DNA of 64,000 nucleotides from an uncultured Porphyromonadaceae bacterium (GCA_902461565.1 CABPYL010000010.1:19220-83219); one strand, 5' to 3'; positions 1 through 9,305 are shown, counted from the first letter of the stretch. Program-made: numbers and translations. Notes: a model not told the origin generated them from the sequence alone.

Positions 1-55
1 ACGAGATGCAAAGCACTACTGCGATTAAAGCATGCCGCACCTTTGTGCCCCGTGG

Positions 56-283
56 CTACGGGCAGTGCAACGCACGCAGCGTGCGGGCCGACATGCAGAC
101 GTCGGAATTCGAAGGCGCCATAAGCGCGGAGGGACTTAACACAGGAGTGCAGAGACCGTGGGAAGCACGTACCTTCACCATACGCGGAAGCGTTGCGGGT
201 CCGGTACGGATGAGGCTACTTTCAAGACCGTTCAGAGCCTTACGCGTGCGCATTGCAGGCATCGCGTCGCCGGACCTGCGCAT
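56..283 (-). CDS. possible small ORF after the helicase, unrecognised
   Basis: A 75-codon open frame begins 18 bases downstream of the SNF2 helicase stop on the same strand. The product is basic, rich in Arg, Ser, Leu and Pro, with no signal peptide, membrane segment or motif I recognise. A second open frame overlaps it on the plus strand, so the frame may be open only by chance in GC-rich DNA. There is no clear promoter. I see nothing else in the first 300 bases of the window. It could equally be non-coding 3' sequence of the helicase transcript. Confidence 0.2.
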   Translation of the reverse strand: MRRSGDAMPAMRTRKALNGLESSLIRTGPATLPRMVKVRASHGLCTPVLSPSALMAPSNSDVCMSARTLRALHCP

Positions 284-300
284 AAAAGAACATGTGGCTG

Positions 301-2505
301 TTATAAACGGTTGAGAAAGTTCTTTACAATGCTGAGAAAATCGTCGCTGACAGGTATGCGGACTTCCTTTCGCCCTGTTTCCGGACAGACGTGCACGATA
401 GTGTCCAAAAGGTTCTGTGTGGCCCGTGGCGAGCGTAACGTATCGGCAAGTTTGCCAAAGAACTCCGTTCCACTGCGGAAAAGTTCAGCGGCAGACGTCT
501 CGTCCAGGGCCTCCGAAGCAGTTTCCGCTGCCTCAGGAACAGAAACAGAGTCTTCCTCGGTATCGTCGGTATCGGCCTCGGTAACATCGGCCTCAAGAAT
601 CTGGCACAGACCGTCAGCCAGACGTGTAAGAGTACTGTCGTCCAGCGTGATACTATCGCTGCCGCCGTCCATGATGCCGGTGAACAAGTCGAGTTTTAAT
701 TTCAGCGCGCCCAGCATGCGCTCCTCTATTGTACCCGCGGCCACGAGACTGATAATCTGAACATTGCGTTGACCATCATGTCGGTATACGCGACCGATAC
801 GCTGTTCAAGTACAGCGGGATTCCAGGGCAGATCGAGATTTATTATTACCGAAGCGCGCTGCAGGCACAGGGCCGCCGCGCTTGCGTCTGTAGAAAGGAA
901 TACGCGCGAAGAACCGTCGTTGAACCGGCTTTCCATCTCGGCGCGCCGCTGCACCGGCACGTTTCCGCACAGGTATTCATAGCCTATACCTGCGGCGTCG
1001 AAAGCACGCGCCACAAGCTGCGTCATGCGTTCCCACTGACTGAATATAACGGCCTTCTCGTCGCCGTTGCCGATCATGGAACTTATCAGCTGCACAGTTT
1101 CGGCAACTTTTGTGCCGTGGTCGGTCTTGAGGTCGAGAATATAAGTATTATCGCACACCATTCGCATGCGGCCCAACAAGAGCAGCAGGCGCTTTCTGTC
1201 TTTTTCGGAGAGGAAATGATAGCGCTGCCATTTCTGCACCAGACGCGCGACAATAGCAAGCGCATCGTCGTGTATCTCCTTCTGCTCTCGCGTCATGGGC
1301 ACGTACAGAACCGTATCGGTACGAGCGGGCATCTGCATGGCAACATCGGCCTTACGACGGCGCAGCATGCAGTGCCTTAGCCTTGCGGCGGGATTGTCCG
1401 CAGACCTGTACTGCGGGCCGAGGGCATACTGGTCCACGAACTGCATTACGGAGTATAATTCCTCGATATCATTTTCCAGCGGAGTGGCGGAAAGCACCAC
1501 GGCATAGTCCGATTCCACACGGCGCACGGCCTGGGATATCTGAGCGGTCCAGTTTTTAAGGCGCTGCACTTCGTCCAGAACAAGCATATCCACATTCAGG
1601 GTGCCGAGGGCTTTGATATCGTTTGCAAGAGTATGATACGATACAATTTTATAGGATGCCGGGGCGGCATAGAGGTCGCGGCGCTGTTTGGCGGCGCCTT
1701 CGATAACGGTTGTGGCGGCACGCGCGAAGCGTTCAATCTCTTTTTTCCACTGATATTTAAGCGAAGTGGGACATACCACCAGCACCGACGATACCATGTT
1801 GTGCTGTCGGAACAGTTCTGCCGTGCCGATGGCCTGTACTGTCTTTCCAAGGCCCATCTCGTCGGCGATAAGGGCACGTCCGGCTGTAAATGCGAACCGT
1901 ATGCCTTCGGTCTGATAGGGATACAGGCGCGTGAACAGGAGGGCGCTGATATCGATATCGGAAATTGACGCGCACAAGCGTGCGCGGCTGTTGCGGTCGC
2001 GCTCCTCAAGGATGAGATTGAGTGCGTCGGTTGTGCAATGAAAACTTTTGTCGATTTTCTGCGACTGCTCGATGAAGGTCGGCAGCTGCTCCACCATGCC
2101 CGGAACGGCAAAGAAATCGTCGTCGAAGAAACGCAGGGCGTTGATAGCCAGTTCGCGGGGAGTGTTGCGGGTTGTGCGCAGGCGCAGACGACGCCCTGCT
2201 GCGTAGCAGACGTCGAGCACGGTACGCCGCGGAAGCGCCGAAGCGTCCGGGCGCCCGTTAGCAGCAAGCCACTGCCCTACGGCCTCGATGTGCCTGCATG
2301 TGCCAAGGCCGGAAGTGCGGAAATCGAGACACTGACAGCTGTTGAAGGTGTTGCCGTTACCGTAGTAAACGACGGTGTACTGGCGGCGCGAACGCGGACT
2401 ACCCACCGAGAACGCCGAACCCGACCAATGGCCCGGCAGCGAAGCGATTGCAAAAGAACTCTTTGCAGCCGTCTTTGCCTCAGGAGTACGCAAGTTGTCT
2501 TTCAT
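301..2505 (-). CDS. SNF2-family DEAD/DEAH-like helicase with SWIM zinc finger
   Basis: This 734-residue protein is a cytoplasmic SF2 ATPase of the Swi2/Snf2 group, expected to translocate on double-stranded DNA. A SWIM finger lies at residues 57-72 (C57, C59, C70, H72). The ATPase core follows: ADEMGLGKT Walker A at 214-222, a variant box DEVQ at 311-314 and SATP at 339-342. The C-terminal helicase lobe carries the motif VI-like QRIGRVYR at 568-575. The acidic region near 630-670 is likely a linker. The SWIM plus SNF2 arrangement is common in bacteria, but its target here is unknown. The start lies only a few bases after an intrinsic terminator of the upstream FKBP gene, so how it is transcribed is unclear. 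Confidence 0.9.
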   Translation of the reverse strand: MKDNLRTPEAKTAAKSSFAIASLPGHWSGSAFSVGSPRSRRQYTVVYYGNGNTFNSCQCLDFRTSGLGTCRHIEAVGQWLAANGRPDASALPRRTVLDVCYAAGRRLRLRTTRNTPRELAINALRFFDDDFFAVPGMVEQLPTFIEQSQKIDKSFHCTTDALNLILEERDRNSRARLCASISDIDISALLFTRLYPYQTEGIRFAFTAGRALIADEMGLGKTVQAIGTAELFRQHNMVSSVLVVCPTSLKYQWKKEIERFARAATTVIEGAAKQRRDLYAAPASYKIVSYHTLANDIKALGTLNVDMLVLDEVQRLKNWTAQISQAVRRVESDYAVVLSATPLENDIEELYSVMQFVDQYALGPQYRSADNPAARLRHCMLRRRKADVAMQMPARTDTVLYVPMTREQKEIHDDALAIVARLVQKWQRYHFLSEKDRKRLLLLLGRMRMVCDNTYILDLKTDHGTKVAETVQLISSMIGNGDEKAVIFSQWERMTQLVARAFDAAGIGYEYLCGNVPVQRRAEMESRFNDGSSRVFLSTDASAAALCLQRASVIINLDLPWNPAVLEQRIGRVYRHDGQRNVQIISLVAAGTIEERMLGALKLKLDLFTGIMDGGSDSITLDDSTLTRLADGLCQILEADVTEADTDDTEEDSVSVPEAAETASEALDETSAAELFRSGTEFFGKLADTLRSPRATQNLLDTIVHVCPETGRKEVRIPVSDDFLSIVKNFLNRL

Positions 2506-2516
2506 TGCAGAAAAAA

Positions 2517-2550
2517 TCCGCCCCGGCGCGTTGCGACGGTCCGGGGCGGA
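2517..2550 (-). terminator. intrinsic terminator between FKBP lipoprotein and helicase genes
   Basis: A perfect 10-bp GC-rich stem (2517-2526 with 2541-2550) closes a 14-nt loop. Read on the minus strand it is followed at once by six T residues at 2516-2511. It lies 22 bases past the FKBP stop and ends about 6 bases before the helicase ATG. Confidence 0.8.
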
Positions 2551-2572
2551 AAAGACGTTTACTAAATATTAC

Positions 2573-3451
2573 TTATTTTGCGGGATTGATGTCTACCAGC
2601 TCTACGTCGAAAACAAGCATCTCGTTGGGTCCGATTCCTGCAGCGGGTTGCCCGTTAATACCATAGGCAAGTTCGCCTGGGATATAGAGAGTTGCTTTGC
2701 CACCTTTGCCAAGGAGCATGAGGCCTTCGCGGAAGCCGGGCACAACGCCTTGCAGGTTGAATGTAGCGGGTTCGCCACGCTCGATGCTGGAATCGAAAAC
2801 CTCGCCGTTGAGATGCTTGCCGGTGTAGTTCACAACGACTGTGGCGTTCTCGTCGGGAGTAGCGCCTTCGCCCTGCTGTTCAATAACATAGGCAAGACCG
2901 CTTTCGGTGGTCTTAGCTTCGGGATTCTTAGCTTTGAGATCCTCTACAGCCTGCTTAGCCACCACACCGTTCTGCACAGCGTCGGGAGCTTCGGCTTTCT
3001 GCTTGTCCATCTCTTCCTGAGCGGCTTTCTGAGCCCTTGAATAGAGGTCGCGGAAGTGTGCAGTAACTTCTGTGGAAGTTATGGTGGAAACACTATCGTC
3101 GCTGAATGCTTTCTTGAAAGCGTTCACAACCTTGCTGCGGTCGAGTTTGATGCCCTGGCTCTCAAGCTGGCGCATTTCGCCAAGGAGCTGCATGCCAACC
3201 TGCATACCTACGATGTGGCTCTGAGCTGTGTCGGAAGCTACCGCACTCTGCAGACCTGCGAGGAAAACAGTTTTGTCGACAGCCATATTGCTGGGATACT
3301 GCGAGAATTCAACATTAAGCATTGTGCCTACATATTCGCCGTAGGCGGTGGAGAGGGAATCGTTGAGGGAGTTGCCTTTTTCACCGCTGTTGCACGACGA
3401 CAGGGCGGCAATGCCCAGGAGCGCTGCGGCCCCGAAAAGAATTTTTTTCAT
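2573..3451 (-). CDS. FKBP-type peptidyl-prolyl isomerase, lipoprotein
   Basis: A 292-residue lipoprotein with signal peptide and lipobox LSSC (lipid-acceptor Cys20), so it should be anchored in the envelope. The middle part (about 35-180) is a charged helical N-terminal domain like the dimerisation domain of FkpA/Mip proteins. The last 100 residues form the FKBP catalytic domain, with the typical VNYTGKHLNGEVFDSS start, a VVPGF turn and the LAYG segment. It should catalyse prolyl isomerisation and act as a folding chaperone for exported proteins. It lies 24 bases downstream of a second FKBP gene and is likely co-transcribed with it. A strong terminator follows. Confidence 0.93.
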   Translation of the reverse strand: MKKILFGAAALLGIAALSSCNSGEKGNSLNDSLSTAYGEYVGTMLNVEFSQYPSNMAVDKTVFLAGLQSAVASDTAQSHIVGMQVGMQLLGEMRQLESQGIKLDRSKVVNAFKKAFSDDSVSTITSTEVTAHFRDLYSRAQKAAQEEMDKQKAEAPDAVQNGVVAKQAVEDLKAKNPEAKTTESGLAYVIEQQGEGATPDENATVVVNYTGKHLNGEVFDSSIERGEPATFNLQGVVPGFREGLMLLGKGGKATLYIPGELAYGINGQPAAGIGPNEMLVFDVELVDINPAK

Positions 3452-3475
3452 ATCTGAAAGGTTAATACTGATGTC

Positions 3476-4102
3476 TTATTTGGGGTTTACTTCGAGAAGC
3501 TCCACATCGAAGATAAGAGTCTGGTTGGGCCCGATTGCACCGCCGGCTCCGTTAGGACCGTATGCGAGCTGCGAGGGGATGAACAGACGCCATTTTGCAC
3601 CGGGTTTCATAAGCTGGAGAGCCTCTACCCATCCGGGAATAACCTGAGTAACACCAAATGTAGCAGGCTCGCCGCGCTCTACACTGGAGTCGAATACGGT
3701 ACCGTCGATAAGTTTGCCTGTGTAGTGAACCTTTACAGTATCGGTAGCCTTGGGCGATTCGCCTTCGCCGGCAGCAAGCACCTCGTACTGGAGGCCCGTA
3801 GGAGTAGTAAGCACTTCGGCGCGCTTGCCGTTGCTCTCAAGAAATTCCTTACCTGCCTTGGCGTTTATTTCGGCCATAGCCTTTGCCTGCTCCTGCTGTT
3901 TTGCCTGGAGTTCGGTGAAGAATTTCTGAATTTCGGCTTTTGCGTCGTTGTAGCTCATCTTAGGCTTGTCGCCATAGAAAACGGCAGCAACGCCGTCGGC
4001 GAAGTCCTGTACGTTTATAGTCTCGATTCCGGAGCTACGGAAATTGTTGCCCATACTGAGGCCTAGAGCATAGCTCAGACGGTCGAATTCGTTCTGTTCC
4101 AT
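3476..4102 (-). CDS. FKBP-type peptidyl-prolyl isomerase, no signal peptide
   Basis: A 208-residue FkpA/FklB-like isomerase. Residues 1-95 are a helical N-terminal domain beginning with the family signature DRLSYALGLSMGNN. Residues about 115-208 are the FKBP domain (VKVHYTGKLIDGTVFDSS, VIPGW, LAYGPNGAGGAIGPN). Unlike its neighbour it has no signal peptide or lipobox, so it is probably cytoplasmic. The two genes look like a duplicated pair in which one copy gained export. It is preceded by lepA with a 59-base gap and may be part of the same transcript. Confidence 0.92.
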   Translation of the reverse strand: MEQNEFDRLSYALGLSMGNNFRSSGIETINVQDFADGVAAVFYGDKPKMSYNDAKAEIQKFFTELQAKQQEQAKAMAEINAKAGKEFLESNGKRAEVLTTPTGLQYEVLAAGEGESPKATDTVKVHYTGKLIDGTVFDSSVERGEPATFGVTQVIPGWVEALQLMKPGAKWRLFIPSQLAYGPNGAGGAIGPNQTLIFDVELLEVNPK

Positions 4103-4161
4103 ATTGTATGTTTAGTTATGTTATTGTTATAGGGTATAACGCCGACGGGGCAGCCGGTGTT

Positions 4162-5949
4162 CTAATCGAGCTTGAGCACAGCCAGGAAAGCCTTCTGCGG
4201 CACTTCTACCGAACCAATCTGCTTCATGCGCTTCTTGCCTTTCTTCTGTTTTTCCAAGAGTTTGCGCTTACGCGAGATATCGCCACCGTAGCATTTGGCG
4301 GTAACGTCCTTACGTACCGCCTTAATTGTTTCGCGGGCAATGATTTTCGCACCTATGGCAGCCTGAATGGCGATATCGAACTGCTGGCGGGGAATAAGTT
4401 CCTTAAGTTTCTCGCACATGCGGCGGCCGAAGGTTACGGCATTGTCGGCATGTGTAAGGGTTGAAAGGGCGTCGACACTCTCGCCGTTGAGCAGGATGTC
4501 GAGTTTCACCAGACGGCTCTCGCGGTAGTCGTGGATATGATAGTCGAAGGAAGCATAGCCCTTGGATATGCTCTTCAGCTTATCGTAGAAGTCGATAACT
4601 ATCTCGCCGAGAGGGAGGTCGAAGGTGAGCTCCATACGATTGCCGGAGATATACTCCTGTTTGACAAGTTCACCACGTTTGCCGAGGCAGAGGGTCATGA
4701 TGGGACCTATGAATTCTGCCACTGTGATGATAGTAGCACGAATATATGGTTCCTCTATATAGCTTATTAGCGTGGGATCGGGAAGACCGGATGGGTTGTG
4801 CACCTCGGTCATGTCGCCGCGCTTATCGTATACGCGGTAGCTTACGTTGGGGACCGTGGTGATAACGTCCATGTCGAACTCTCGGCCGAGACGTTCCTGC
4901 ACAATTTCCATGTGCAACAGTCCGAGGAAGCCGCAACGGAAGCCAAAGCCCAGAGCAGCCGACGATTCTGGCGTGAAAGTGAGCGATGCATCGTTGAGCT
5001 GCAATTTCTCCAGCGAAGAACGGAGATTCTCGAAATCCTCGGTCTCGATGGGATAGACACCTGCAAACACCATAGGTTTTACCTCCTCGAAGCCGTCGAT
5101 GGCGGCGTCGCAGGGGCGGTTGACGTGTGTGATGGTATCGCCAACACGTACCTCGCGGCTGGTCTTGATGCCGGAGATTATATATCCGACGTTTCCGGCG
5201 GACAGTTCCTTGCGGGGCGACATGTCGAGCTTGAGCACGCCAATTTCGTCAGCATGATATTCCTTGCCGGTAGAGACGAATTTAACGAAATCGCCGGTGC
5301 GGATAGTGCCGTTCACAATCTTGTAATATGCGATGATACCGCGGAAGGGATTGAACACCGAGTCGAAAATCAGCGCCTGCAACGGGGCCTCGGGGTCGCC
5401 TTTGGGAGCGGGTATGCGTTCTACCACAGCACGGAGGATATCCGGGATGCCCGCGCCGGTCTTGCCACTGGCGCGTATAATCTCGCTGCGGTCGCAACCC
5501 AGAAGGTCGATAATCTCATCCTCTACCTCTTCGGGCTTTGCGGAATCAAGGTCTACCTTATTTATGACGGGAATAATTTCCAGGTCGTTGTCGATAGCCA
5601 TATACAGATTGGAAATCGTCTGAGCCTGAACACCTTGCGAAGCATCTACAATAAGGAGCGCACCCTCGCACGCCGCAATTGAGCGGGAAACCTCGTAGGA
5701 AAAGTCGACGTGTCCCGGAGTGTCGATAAGGTTAAGCACATAGTGTTCGCCATCAAGCTCGTAATCCATCTGGATAGCGTGGCTTTTTATAGTGATGCCG
5801 CGTTCGCGCTCGAGATCCATATCATCGAGTACCTGGGCTTCCATATCCTTGGCAGCCACAGTATTGGTAAACTCGAGCAGACGGTCGGCCAGGGTTGATT
5901 TACCGTGGTCGATGTGAGCGATAATGCAGAAGTTGCGTATATTTTTCAT
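4162..5949 (-). CDS. lepA: elongation factor 4 (LepA), translational GTPase
   Basis: The 595-residue length matches LepA. The G1 loop AHIDHGKST is at residues 11-19, followed by RERGITIKSHAIQM (switch I region), DTPGHVDF (G3) and NKVDL (G4). Then come the domain II barrel, the EF-G-like domains and the LepA-specific C-terminal domain, ending in a Lys-rich KQKKGKKRMKQIGSV stretch. LepA binds ribosomes, promotes back-translocation and aids assembly of translation complexes. The start is the family-typical MKNIRNFCIIAHIDHGKST. A perfect promoter lies just upstream. The two FKBP genes follow downstream. Confidence 0.98.
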   Translation of the reverse strand: MKNIRNFCIIAHIDHGKSTLADRLLEFTNTVAAKDMEAQVLDDMDLERERGITIKSHAIQMDYELDGEHYVLNLIDTPGHVDFSYEVSRSIAACEGALLIVDASQGVQAQTISNLYMAIDNDLEIIPVINKVDLDSAKPEEVEDEIIDLLGCDRSEIIRASGKTGAGIPDILRAVVERIPAPKGDPEAPLQALIFDSVFNPFRGIIAYYKIVNGTIRTGDFVKFVSTGKEYHADEIGVLKLDMSPRKELSAGNVGYIISGIKTSREVRVGDTITHVNRPCDAAIDGFEEVKPMVFAGVYPIETEDFENLRSSLEKLQLNDASLTFTPESSAALGFGFRCGFLGLLHMEIVQERLGREFDMDVITTVPNVSYRVYDKRGDMTEVHNPSGLPDPTLISYIEEPYIRATIITVAEFIGPIMTLCLGKRGELVKQEYISGNRMELTFDLPLGEIVIDFYDKLKSISKGYASFDYHIHDYRESRLVKLDILLNGESVDALSTLTHADNAVTFGRRMCEKLKELIPRQQFDIAIQAAIGAKIIARETIKAVRKDVTAKCYGGDISRKRKLLEKQKKGKKRMKQIGSVEVPQKAFLAVLKLD

Positions 5950-5966
5950 TCAGCGTATATTTAGCG

Positions 5967-5997
5967 CAAAATTACGAAAAATCCGCGGGAATGCAAA
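5967..5997 (-). promoter_or_regulatory. lepA promoter, Bacteroidetes type
   Basis: On the minus strand a -7 element TAATTTTG (5974-5967) and a -33 TTTG (5997-5994) are separated by 19 bp. Transcription should begin about 10 bases above the lepA start codon. Confidence 0.8.
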
Positions 5998-6054
5998 ATA
6001 TAAGTGGAGGGTGGGAATTTTAGTGAAGAGTGGAGGGCGGAGTGTGGAGAGGGG

Positions 6055-6846
6055 CTATTTCTCTTCTTTTTTGTGGCGTCGGTAAGCTGCAGCGAGGCGT
6101 GTGTGGTAGCCTCGGGCGGCGTAGGAGGGTCCGTTATATACGCGGGCGAATGCGGCCCAGTTCTTGGTCTTGAGGTATTTTAGCAGGCCGGTATTGCGGA
6201 CGTAGTTTGCGAACAGGCGCAGCTGGTCGTACTCTGAGCGCCCCATGAGTTCCATGAATTCCTGACGAGAGGCGGCTCCGGAGAGTTCCCAATTGAAACC
6301 GCCAATCTGAAACATTCCCCAGAATGTACTTTCCATTGCCGCCACGGAATCGATGAGCATTGCGGCGTCCAGACGCGCTTTCTGTGCTTTCTGCTGAGAA
6401 CCGTACTTGCGAATGTTGACGGATTTGAGGGCGTCGGAGGACGAATGGCGGGCAAGGCTGATACCGCGTCGCGCAGCGGCACGGCGGAAGAGGGCCTGAT
6501 CGAAGTTGATTACGGGGAATTCCGGTCCGTTGAGACCTCGGCGTGTTTTGCCGGTCTCGATATCGACTACTGCTTTTATGGCTGCTGTCTCGATGTCGAG
6601 TTCTTTTGCTATTTCGCGGAAGTCCTCCTCGCGGAGTGGTCCGGCATGGATGAAATCGACACGTGGGATAAACGATGTATGAATAGTGTCGCCTTCAAGA
6701 ACAATATATGTACGACCGAGAGAATCAACGTCGACGTTCTCCCGGTCGTACACGTATATTGTGTCCGGCCATAAGCGCGACTCATACCCGTAAGCGGCGA
6801 ATGCCGAGGGTATGAACGCACAAAGTATTATAGCCGGAAGCCTCAC
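6055..6846 (-). CDS. secreted N-acetylmuramidase-like protein (DUF3380 type)
   Basis: A 263-residue protein with an N-terminal signal peptide (about 1-18). Residues 73-258 resemble the N-acetylmuramidase domain known from phage-type lysins (PF11860). They include the helix IETAAIKAVVDIETG with probable catalytic Glu97, the STFWGMFQIGGFNW core and the C-terminal WAAFARVYNGPSYAARGYH signature. It probably cleaves the peptidoglycan glycan chain in the periplasm, for remodelling rather than phage lysis, since no phage genes are near. It starts 4 bases after the pepD stop and should share its transcript. Residues 20-70 have no recognised fold. I am confident of the family and less sure of the physiological role. 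Confidence 0.85.
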   Translation of the reverse strand: MRLPAIILCAFIPSAFAAYGYESRLWPDTIYVYDRENVDVDSLGRTYIVLEGDTIHTSFIPRVDFIHAGPLREEDFREIAKELDIETAAIKAVVDIETGKTRRGLNGPEFPVINFDQALFRRAAARRGISLARHSSSDALKSVNIRKYGSQQKAQKARLDAAMLIDSVAAMESTFWGMFQIGGFNWELSGAASRQEFMELMGRSEYDQLRLFANYVRNTGLLKYLKTKNWAAFARVYNGPSYAARGYHTRLAAAYRRHKKEEK

Positions 6847-6850
6847 GCTA

Positions 6851-8305
6851 TCAGAGGTTGGCTACCTTTTCGATTATACGTGTGAGCTGCCCCCAGAAAC
6901 GACCAACCGCGGGGATGTTCATTCTCTCGCTGGGCGAGTGCACTCCCTGAAGGGTTGGACCGAAGGACACCATGTCGAGATGGGGATATTTTGTGCGGAA
7001 AAGGCCACACTCGAGACCGGCATGTATAGCCTTGATGGCGGGTTTGATTCCGTAGAGTTCCTCGTAGGCGTCGGAGGCGATGTGCATTATCTTAGAGTTC
7101 ATGTCGGGAGCCCATCCCGGATATCCGTCGCCGTGGGTTACTTCGGCACCGGCGAGTGTGAAGAGAGCTTCTACCTGGCGCGCGATATCCCACTTGCGCG
7201 ATTCAACGGAGGAACGCTGGGATGTTGTAACGAGGATTCCGTCGGGACGGTTCATCTTGACGGAAGCGAGATTTGTGGACGTCTCAACGAGGCCTTCGAG
7301 GTCGCGACTCATGGAAATAACCCCGTGAGGAGCACTGTAGAGAGCTTCGATAAGCGCTTTGGTGGTATCGTGGTCGACAGCGTATTCGGGACGGTCGACA
7401 CTGGTGAGGTCGAACTTGATTGTGGGTTCGATTCCGGCATATTCATTCTCTACGTCGGCAACGAACTTGTTGAAGGCTACCCGTATCTGTTCCTTGTTGC
7501 GGGCTTCCACACCGAATACAGCATGCGCAGCGCGGGGAATCGCATTCCGGAGATTGCCGCCGTCGATTTCGCACAAAGCAAGATCGTGTTCGAGACTGAG
7601 GGCAAAGAGGAAACGTGCGAGAAGTTTATTTGCATTTGCACGTCCGAGGTGTATATCGCCGCCGGAATGTCCGCCGAGGCCATTGGAGATATCGAATTTG
7701 AAATAGTGGAAATCGGTGGGAGCGAAAGAGCGCTTGTATGTGAACTGGCAGGTGGTGTCCACACCGCCGGCACAGCCTACGAATATTTCGGCGTCGTCCT
7801 CGGAGTCGAGGTTAAGAAGCATGGAAGCAGTGAGCATACCATCGCCAAGGTTGTTGGCTCCGGTGAGACCGGTTTCCTCGTCGACGGTAAAGAGTGCCTC
7901 GAGAGGACCGTGAACAAGCTCCTCATCGGTAAGGGCAGCAAGAGCGGCGGCCATACCAATACCGTTGTCGGCGCCGAGGGTGGTTCCGTCTGCGTGCAGC
8001 CAGTCGCCGTCGACAATCGTACGGATTGGCTGGTTATCGAAGTCGAAGTTCTTGTCGTTTGACTCGCACACCATATCCATGTGAGCCTGCATCGCGATTA
8101 CGGGAGCATTCTCGTGTCCGGGAGTGGCGGGACGGCGCATAACAACATTGCCGACAGCGTCGGTTTTGACCTCGATATTATGTTGGGCTGCAAAATCCAG
8201 CAGGAACTTGCGAATCTTTTCTTCTTTTTTGGAAGGGCGCGGCACCTGGGTTATCATGTCGAAGATGGCAAAAACCTGAGCGGGCTGAAGATCTTTGATA
8301 GTCAT
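6851..8305 (-). CDS. pepD: aminoacyl-histidine dipeptidase (M20 family)
   Basis: A 484-residue cytosolic dipeptidase, the usual size for PepD. The two-zinc M20 site is visible: H75 and D77 in MQAHMDMV, D113 in LGADNGIG, and E143-E144 in TVDEETGL. A lid or dimerisation domain lies near 200-390, with a later metal-site His in the GLECG region. It hydrolyses Xaa-His and related dipeptides for amino-acid recovery. The muramidase gene follows 4 bases downstream, so pepD and the cell-wall hydrolase are probably expressed together. The intergenic region upstream is AT-rich and shared with the divergent small membrane protein gene. Confidence 0.96.
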   Translation of the reverse strand: MTIKDLQPAQVFAIFDMITQVPRPSKKEEKIRKFLLDFAAQHNIEVKTDAVGNVVMRRPATPGHENAPVIAMQAHMDMVCESNDKNFDFDNQPIRTIVDGDWLHADGTTLGADNGIGMAAALAALTDEELVHGPLEALFTVDEETGLTGANNLGDGMLTASMLLNLDSEDDAEIFVGCAGGVDTTCQFTYKRSFAPTDFHYFKFDISNGLGGHSGGDIHLGRANANKLLARFLFALSLEHDLALCEIDGGNLRNAIPRAAHAVFGVEARNKEQIRVAFNKFVADVENEYAGIEPTIKFDLTSVDRPEYAVDHDTTKALIEALYSAPHGVISMSRDLEGLVETSTNLASVKMNRPDGILVTTSQRSSVESRKWDIARQVEALFTLAGAEVTHGDGYPGWAPDMNSKIMHIASDAYEELYGIKPAIKAIHAGLECGLFRTKYPHLDMVSFGPTLQGVHSPSERMNIPAVGRFWGQLTRIIEKVANL

Positions 8306-8440
8306 AATTCCTTATGTTTTTATGTATGGTTAAGTTCTAATATAAATTTTATTTTTAGAAAGAATGTTAAAAACATTCGTATTCGCCCCTAAAATTACAA
8401 AATAAAATCGAATCGGAGAAAAAAAAGCATTTACTTTCGC

Positions 8441-8448
8441 TATATTTG
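8441..8448 (+). promoter_or_regulatory. -7 promoter element for the small membrane protein / OmpH genes
   Basis: TATATTTG matches the TAnnTTTG -7 consensus and lies 24 bases above the ATG at 8473. No clean -33 TTTG is seen. Confidence 0.55.
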
Positions 8449-8472
8449 CACCGCCAAAGCAAAATCCGGCTT

Positions 8473-8649
8473 ATGAAAACAGTGTTAGTAACCATAGTTC
8501 TGTTGCTGTTGTCGGTGATACTTTTAGGAGTAAAAGTATTGTTCGTCAAAGGCTCGACATTCCCCTCGGGGCATGTGGGACACTCGGCAGCGCTTCGCAA
8601 ACGCGGTATCGGGTGCGCCTCATCGGCCAACGGAAACACACAAAAATAA
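8473..8649 (+). CDS. small single-pass membrane protein, conserved type
   Basis: A 58-residue protein with one N-terminal membrane helix (about residues 3-24) and a short tail containing the GHVG...ALRKRGIGCA pattern. Short proteins of this layout recur in Bacteroidales, often annotated only as membrane or secreted protein, and no function is known to me. The start at 8473 is preferred because an ATG-less extension to 8446 would begin inside the -7 promoter element. It lies 27 bases ahead of the OmpH-like gene and is probably co-transcribed. Confidence 0.7.
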   Translation: MKTVLVTIVLLLLSVILLGVKVLFVKGSTFPSGHVGHSAALRKRGIGCASSANGNTQK

Positions 8650-8676
8650 AGTAGTAATACCTTACCTATAAATATA

Positions 8677-9285
8677 ATGAAAAAACTGTCAATCACAGTA
8701 AAAACACTTATCGCAGGCCTCGTGGCCGTTTCTGCCGCATCGTGCAGCAACACAGCCAACAACGCAACAACCACGCCAGCCGCCAATGATTCCACCGCAG
8801 CTGCCGTCGCACCGGTAAATATCCGCTATATCGACGCCGATTCCGTTATGAGCGCATACGTGCTCGCCCAGCAGATAGCCGAGGAAAGCCAGCGGGAACT
8901 TCTGCGCTACCAGCAGCAGGAACAGCAGAAACAGCAGGAACTCCAGACCTTGGGCAACTCCATACAGCAGAAGCAGCAGAACAATGTTTACCTCACCGAG
9001 GCAAGCATGCAGGCCGACATCAACCAGTTTAACAAGAAACAGCAGGAAGCCCAGAACTACCTCGGCGCCCAGCAGCAGCGCATCCAGGCCGCTATGGCAG
9101 CAGCGCAGCAACGCCTTAACGACTCCATCTCCAACTTTGTTAAGGATTACAACGCCATCCACAACTACGACGCTATCCTACTGCGCGAAGCCGGTGTTTA
9201 CTTCAAACCTGAGCTGAACATCACAGCAGAAATTATCGAAGGTCTCAACGCCCGCTTCCAGGCTTCCAACGAAGCGAAGAAATAA
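8677..9285 (+). CDS. OmpH/Skp-like lipoprotein
   Basis: A 202-residue protein with signal peptide and lipobox-like SAASC (Cys23), followed by a Thr/Ala-rich linker. Residues 48-60 (IRYIDADSVMSAY) are the start typical of OmpH/Skp. Residues 65-165 are a long Gln-rich coiled coil, as in the tentacles of Skp trimers. The C-terminal strand region (NYDAILLREAGVYF) is also family-like. Skp proteins hold unfolded outer-membrane proteins in the periplasm. A lipid-anchored form would keep this one at a membrane. The very high Gln content of the coil is notable. A strong terminator follows. Confidence 0.85.
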   Translation: MKKLSITVKTLIAGLVAVSAASCSNTANNATTTPAANDSTAAAVAPVNIRYIDADSVMSAYVLAQQIAEESQRELLRYQQQEQQKQQELQTLGNSIQQKQQNNVYLTEASMQADINQFNKKQQEAQNYLGAQQQRIQAAMAAAQQRLNDSISNFVKDYNAIHNYDAILLREAGVYFKPELNITAEIIEGLNARFQASNEAKK

Positions 9286-9305
9286 ACGGCATCACAACCA
9301 TATAG

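Noticed and set aside
6020..6056. Purine-rich GAGTGGAG-type sequences, also near 17495-17520 and 50448-50485
   Set aside because: Similar low-complexity composition in three intergenic sites, but no shared length, ends or structure that would define a repeat element.
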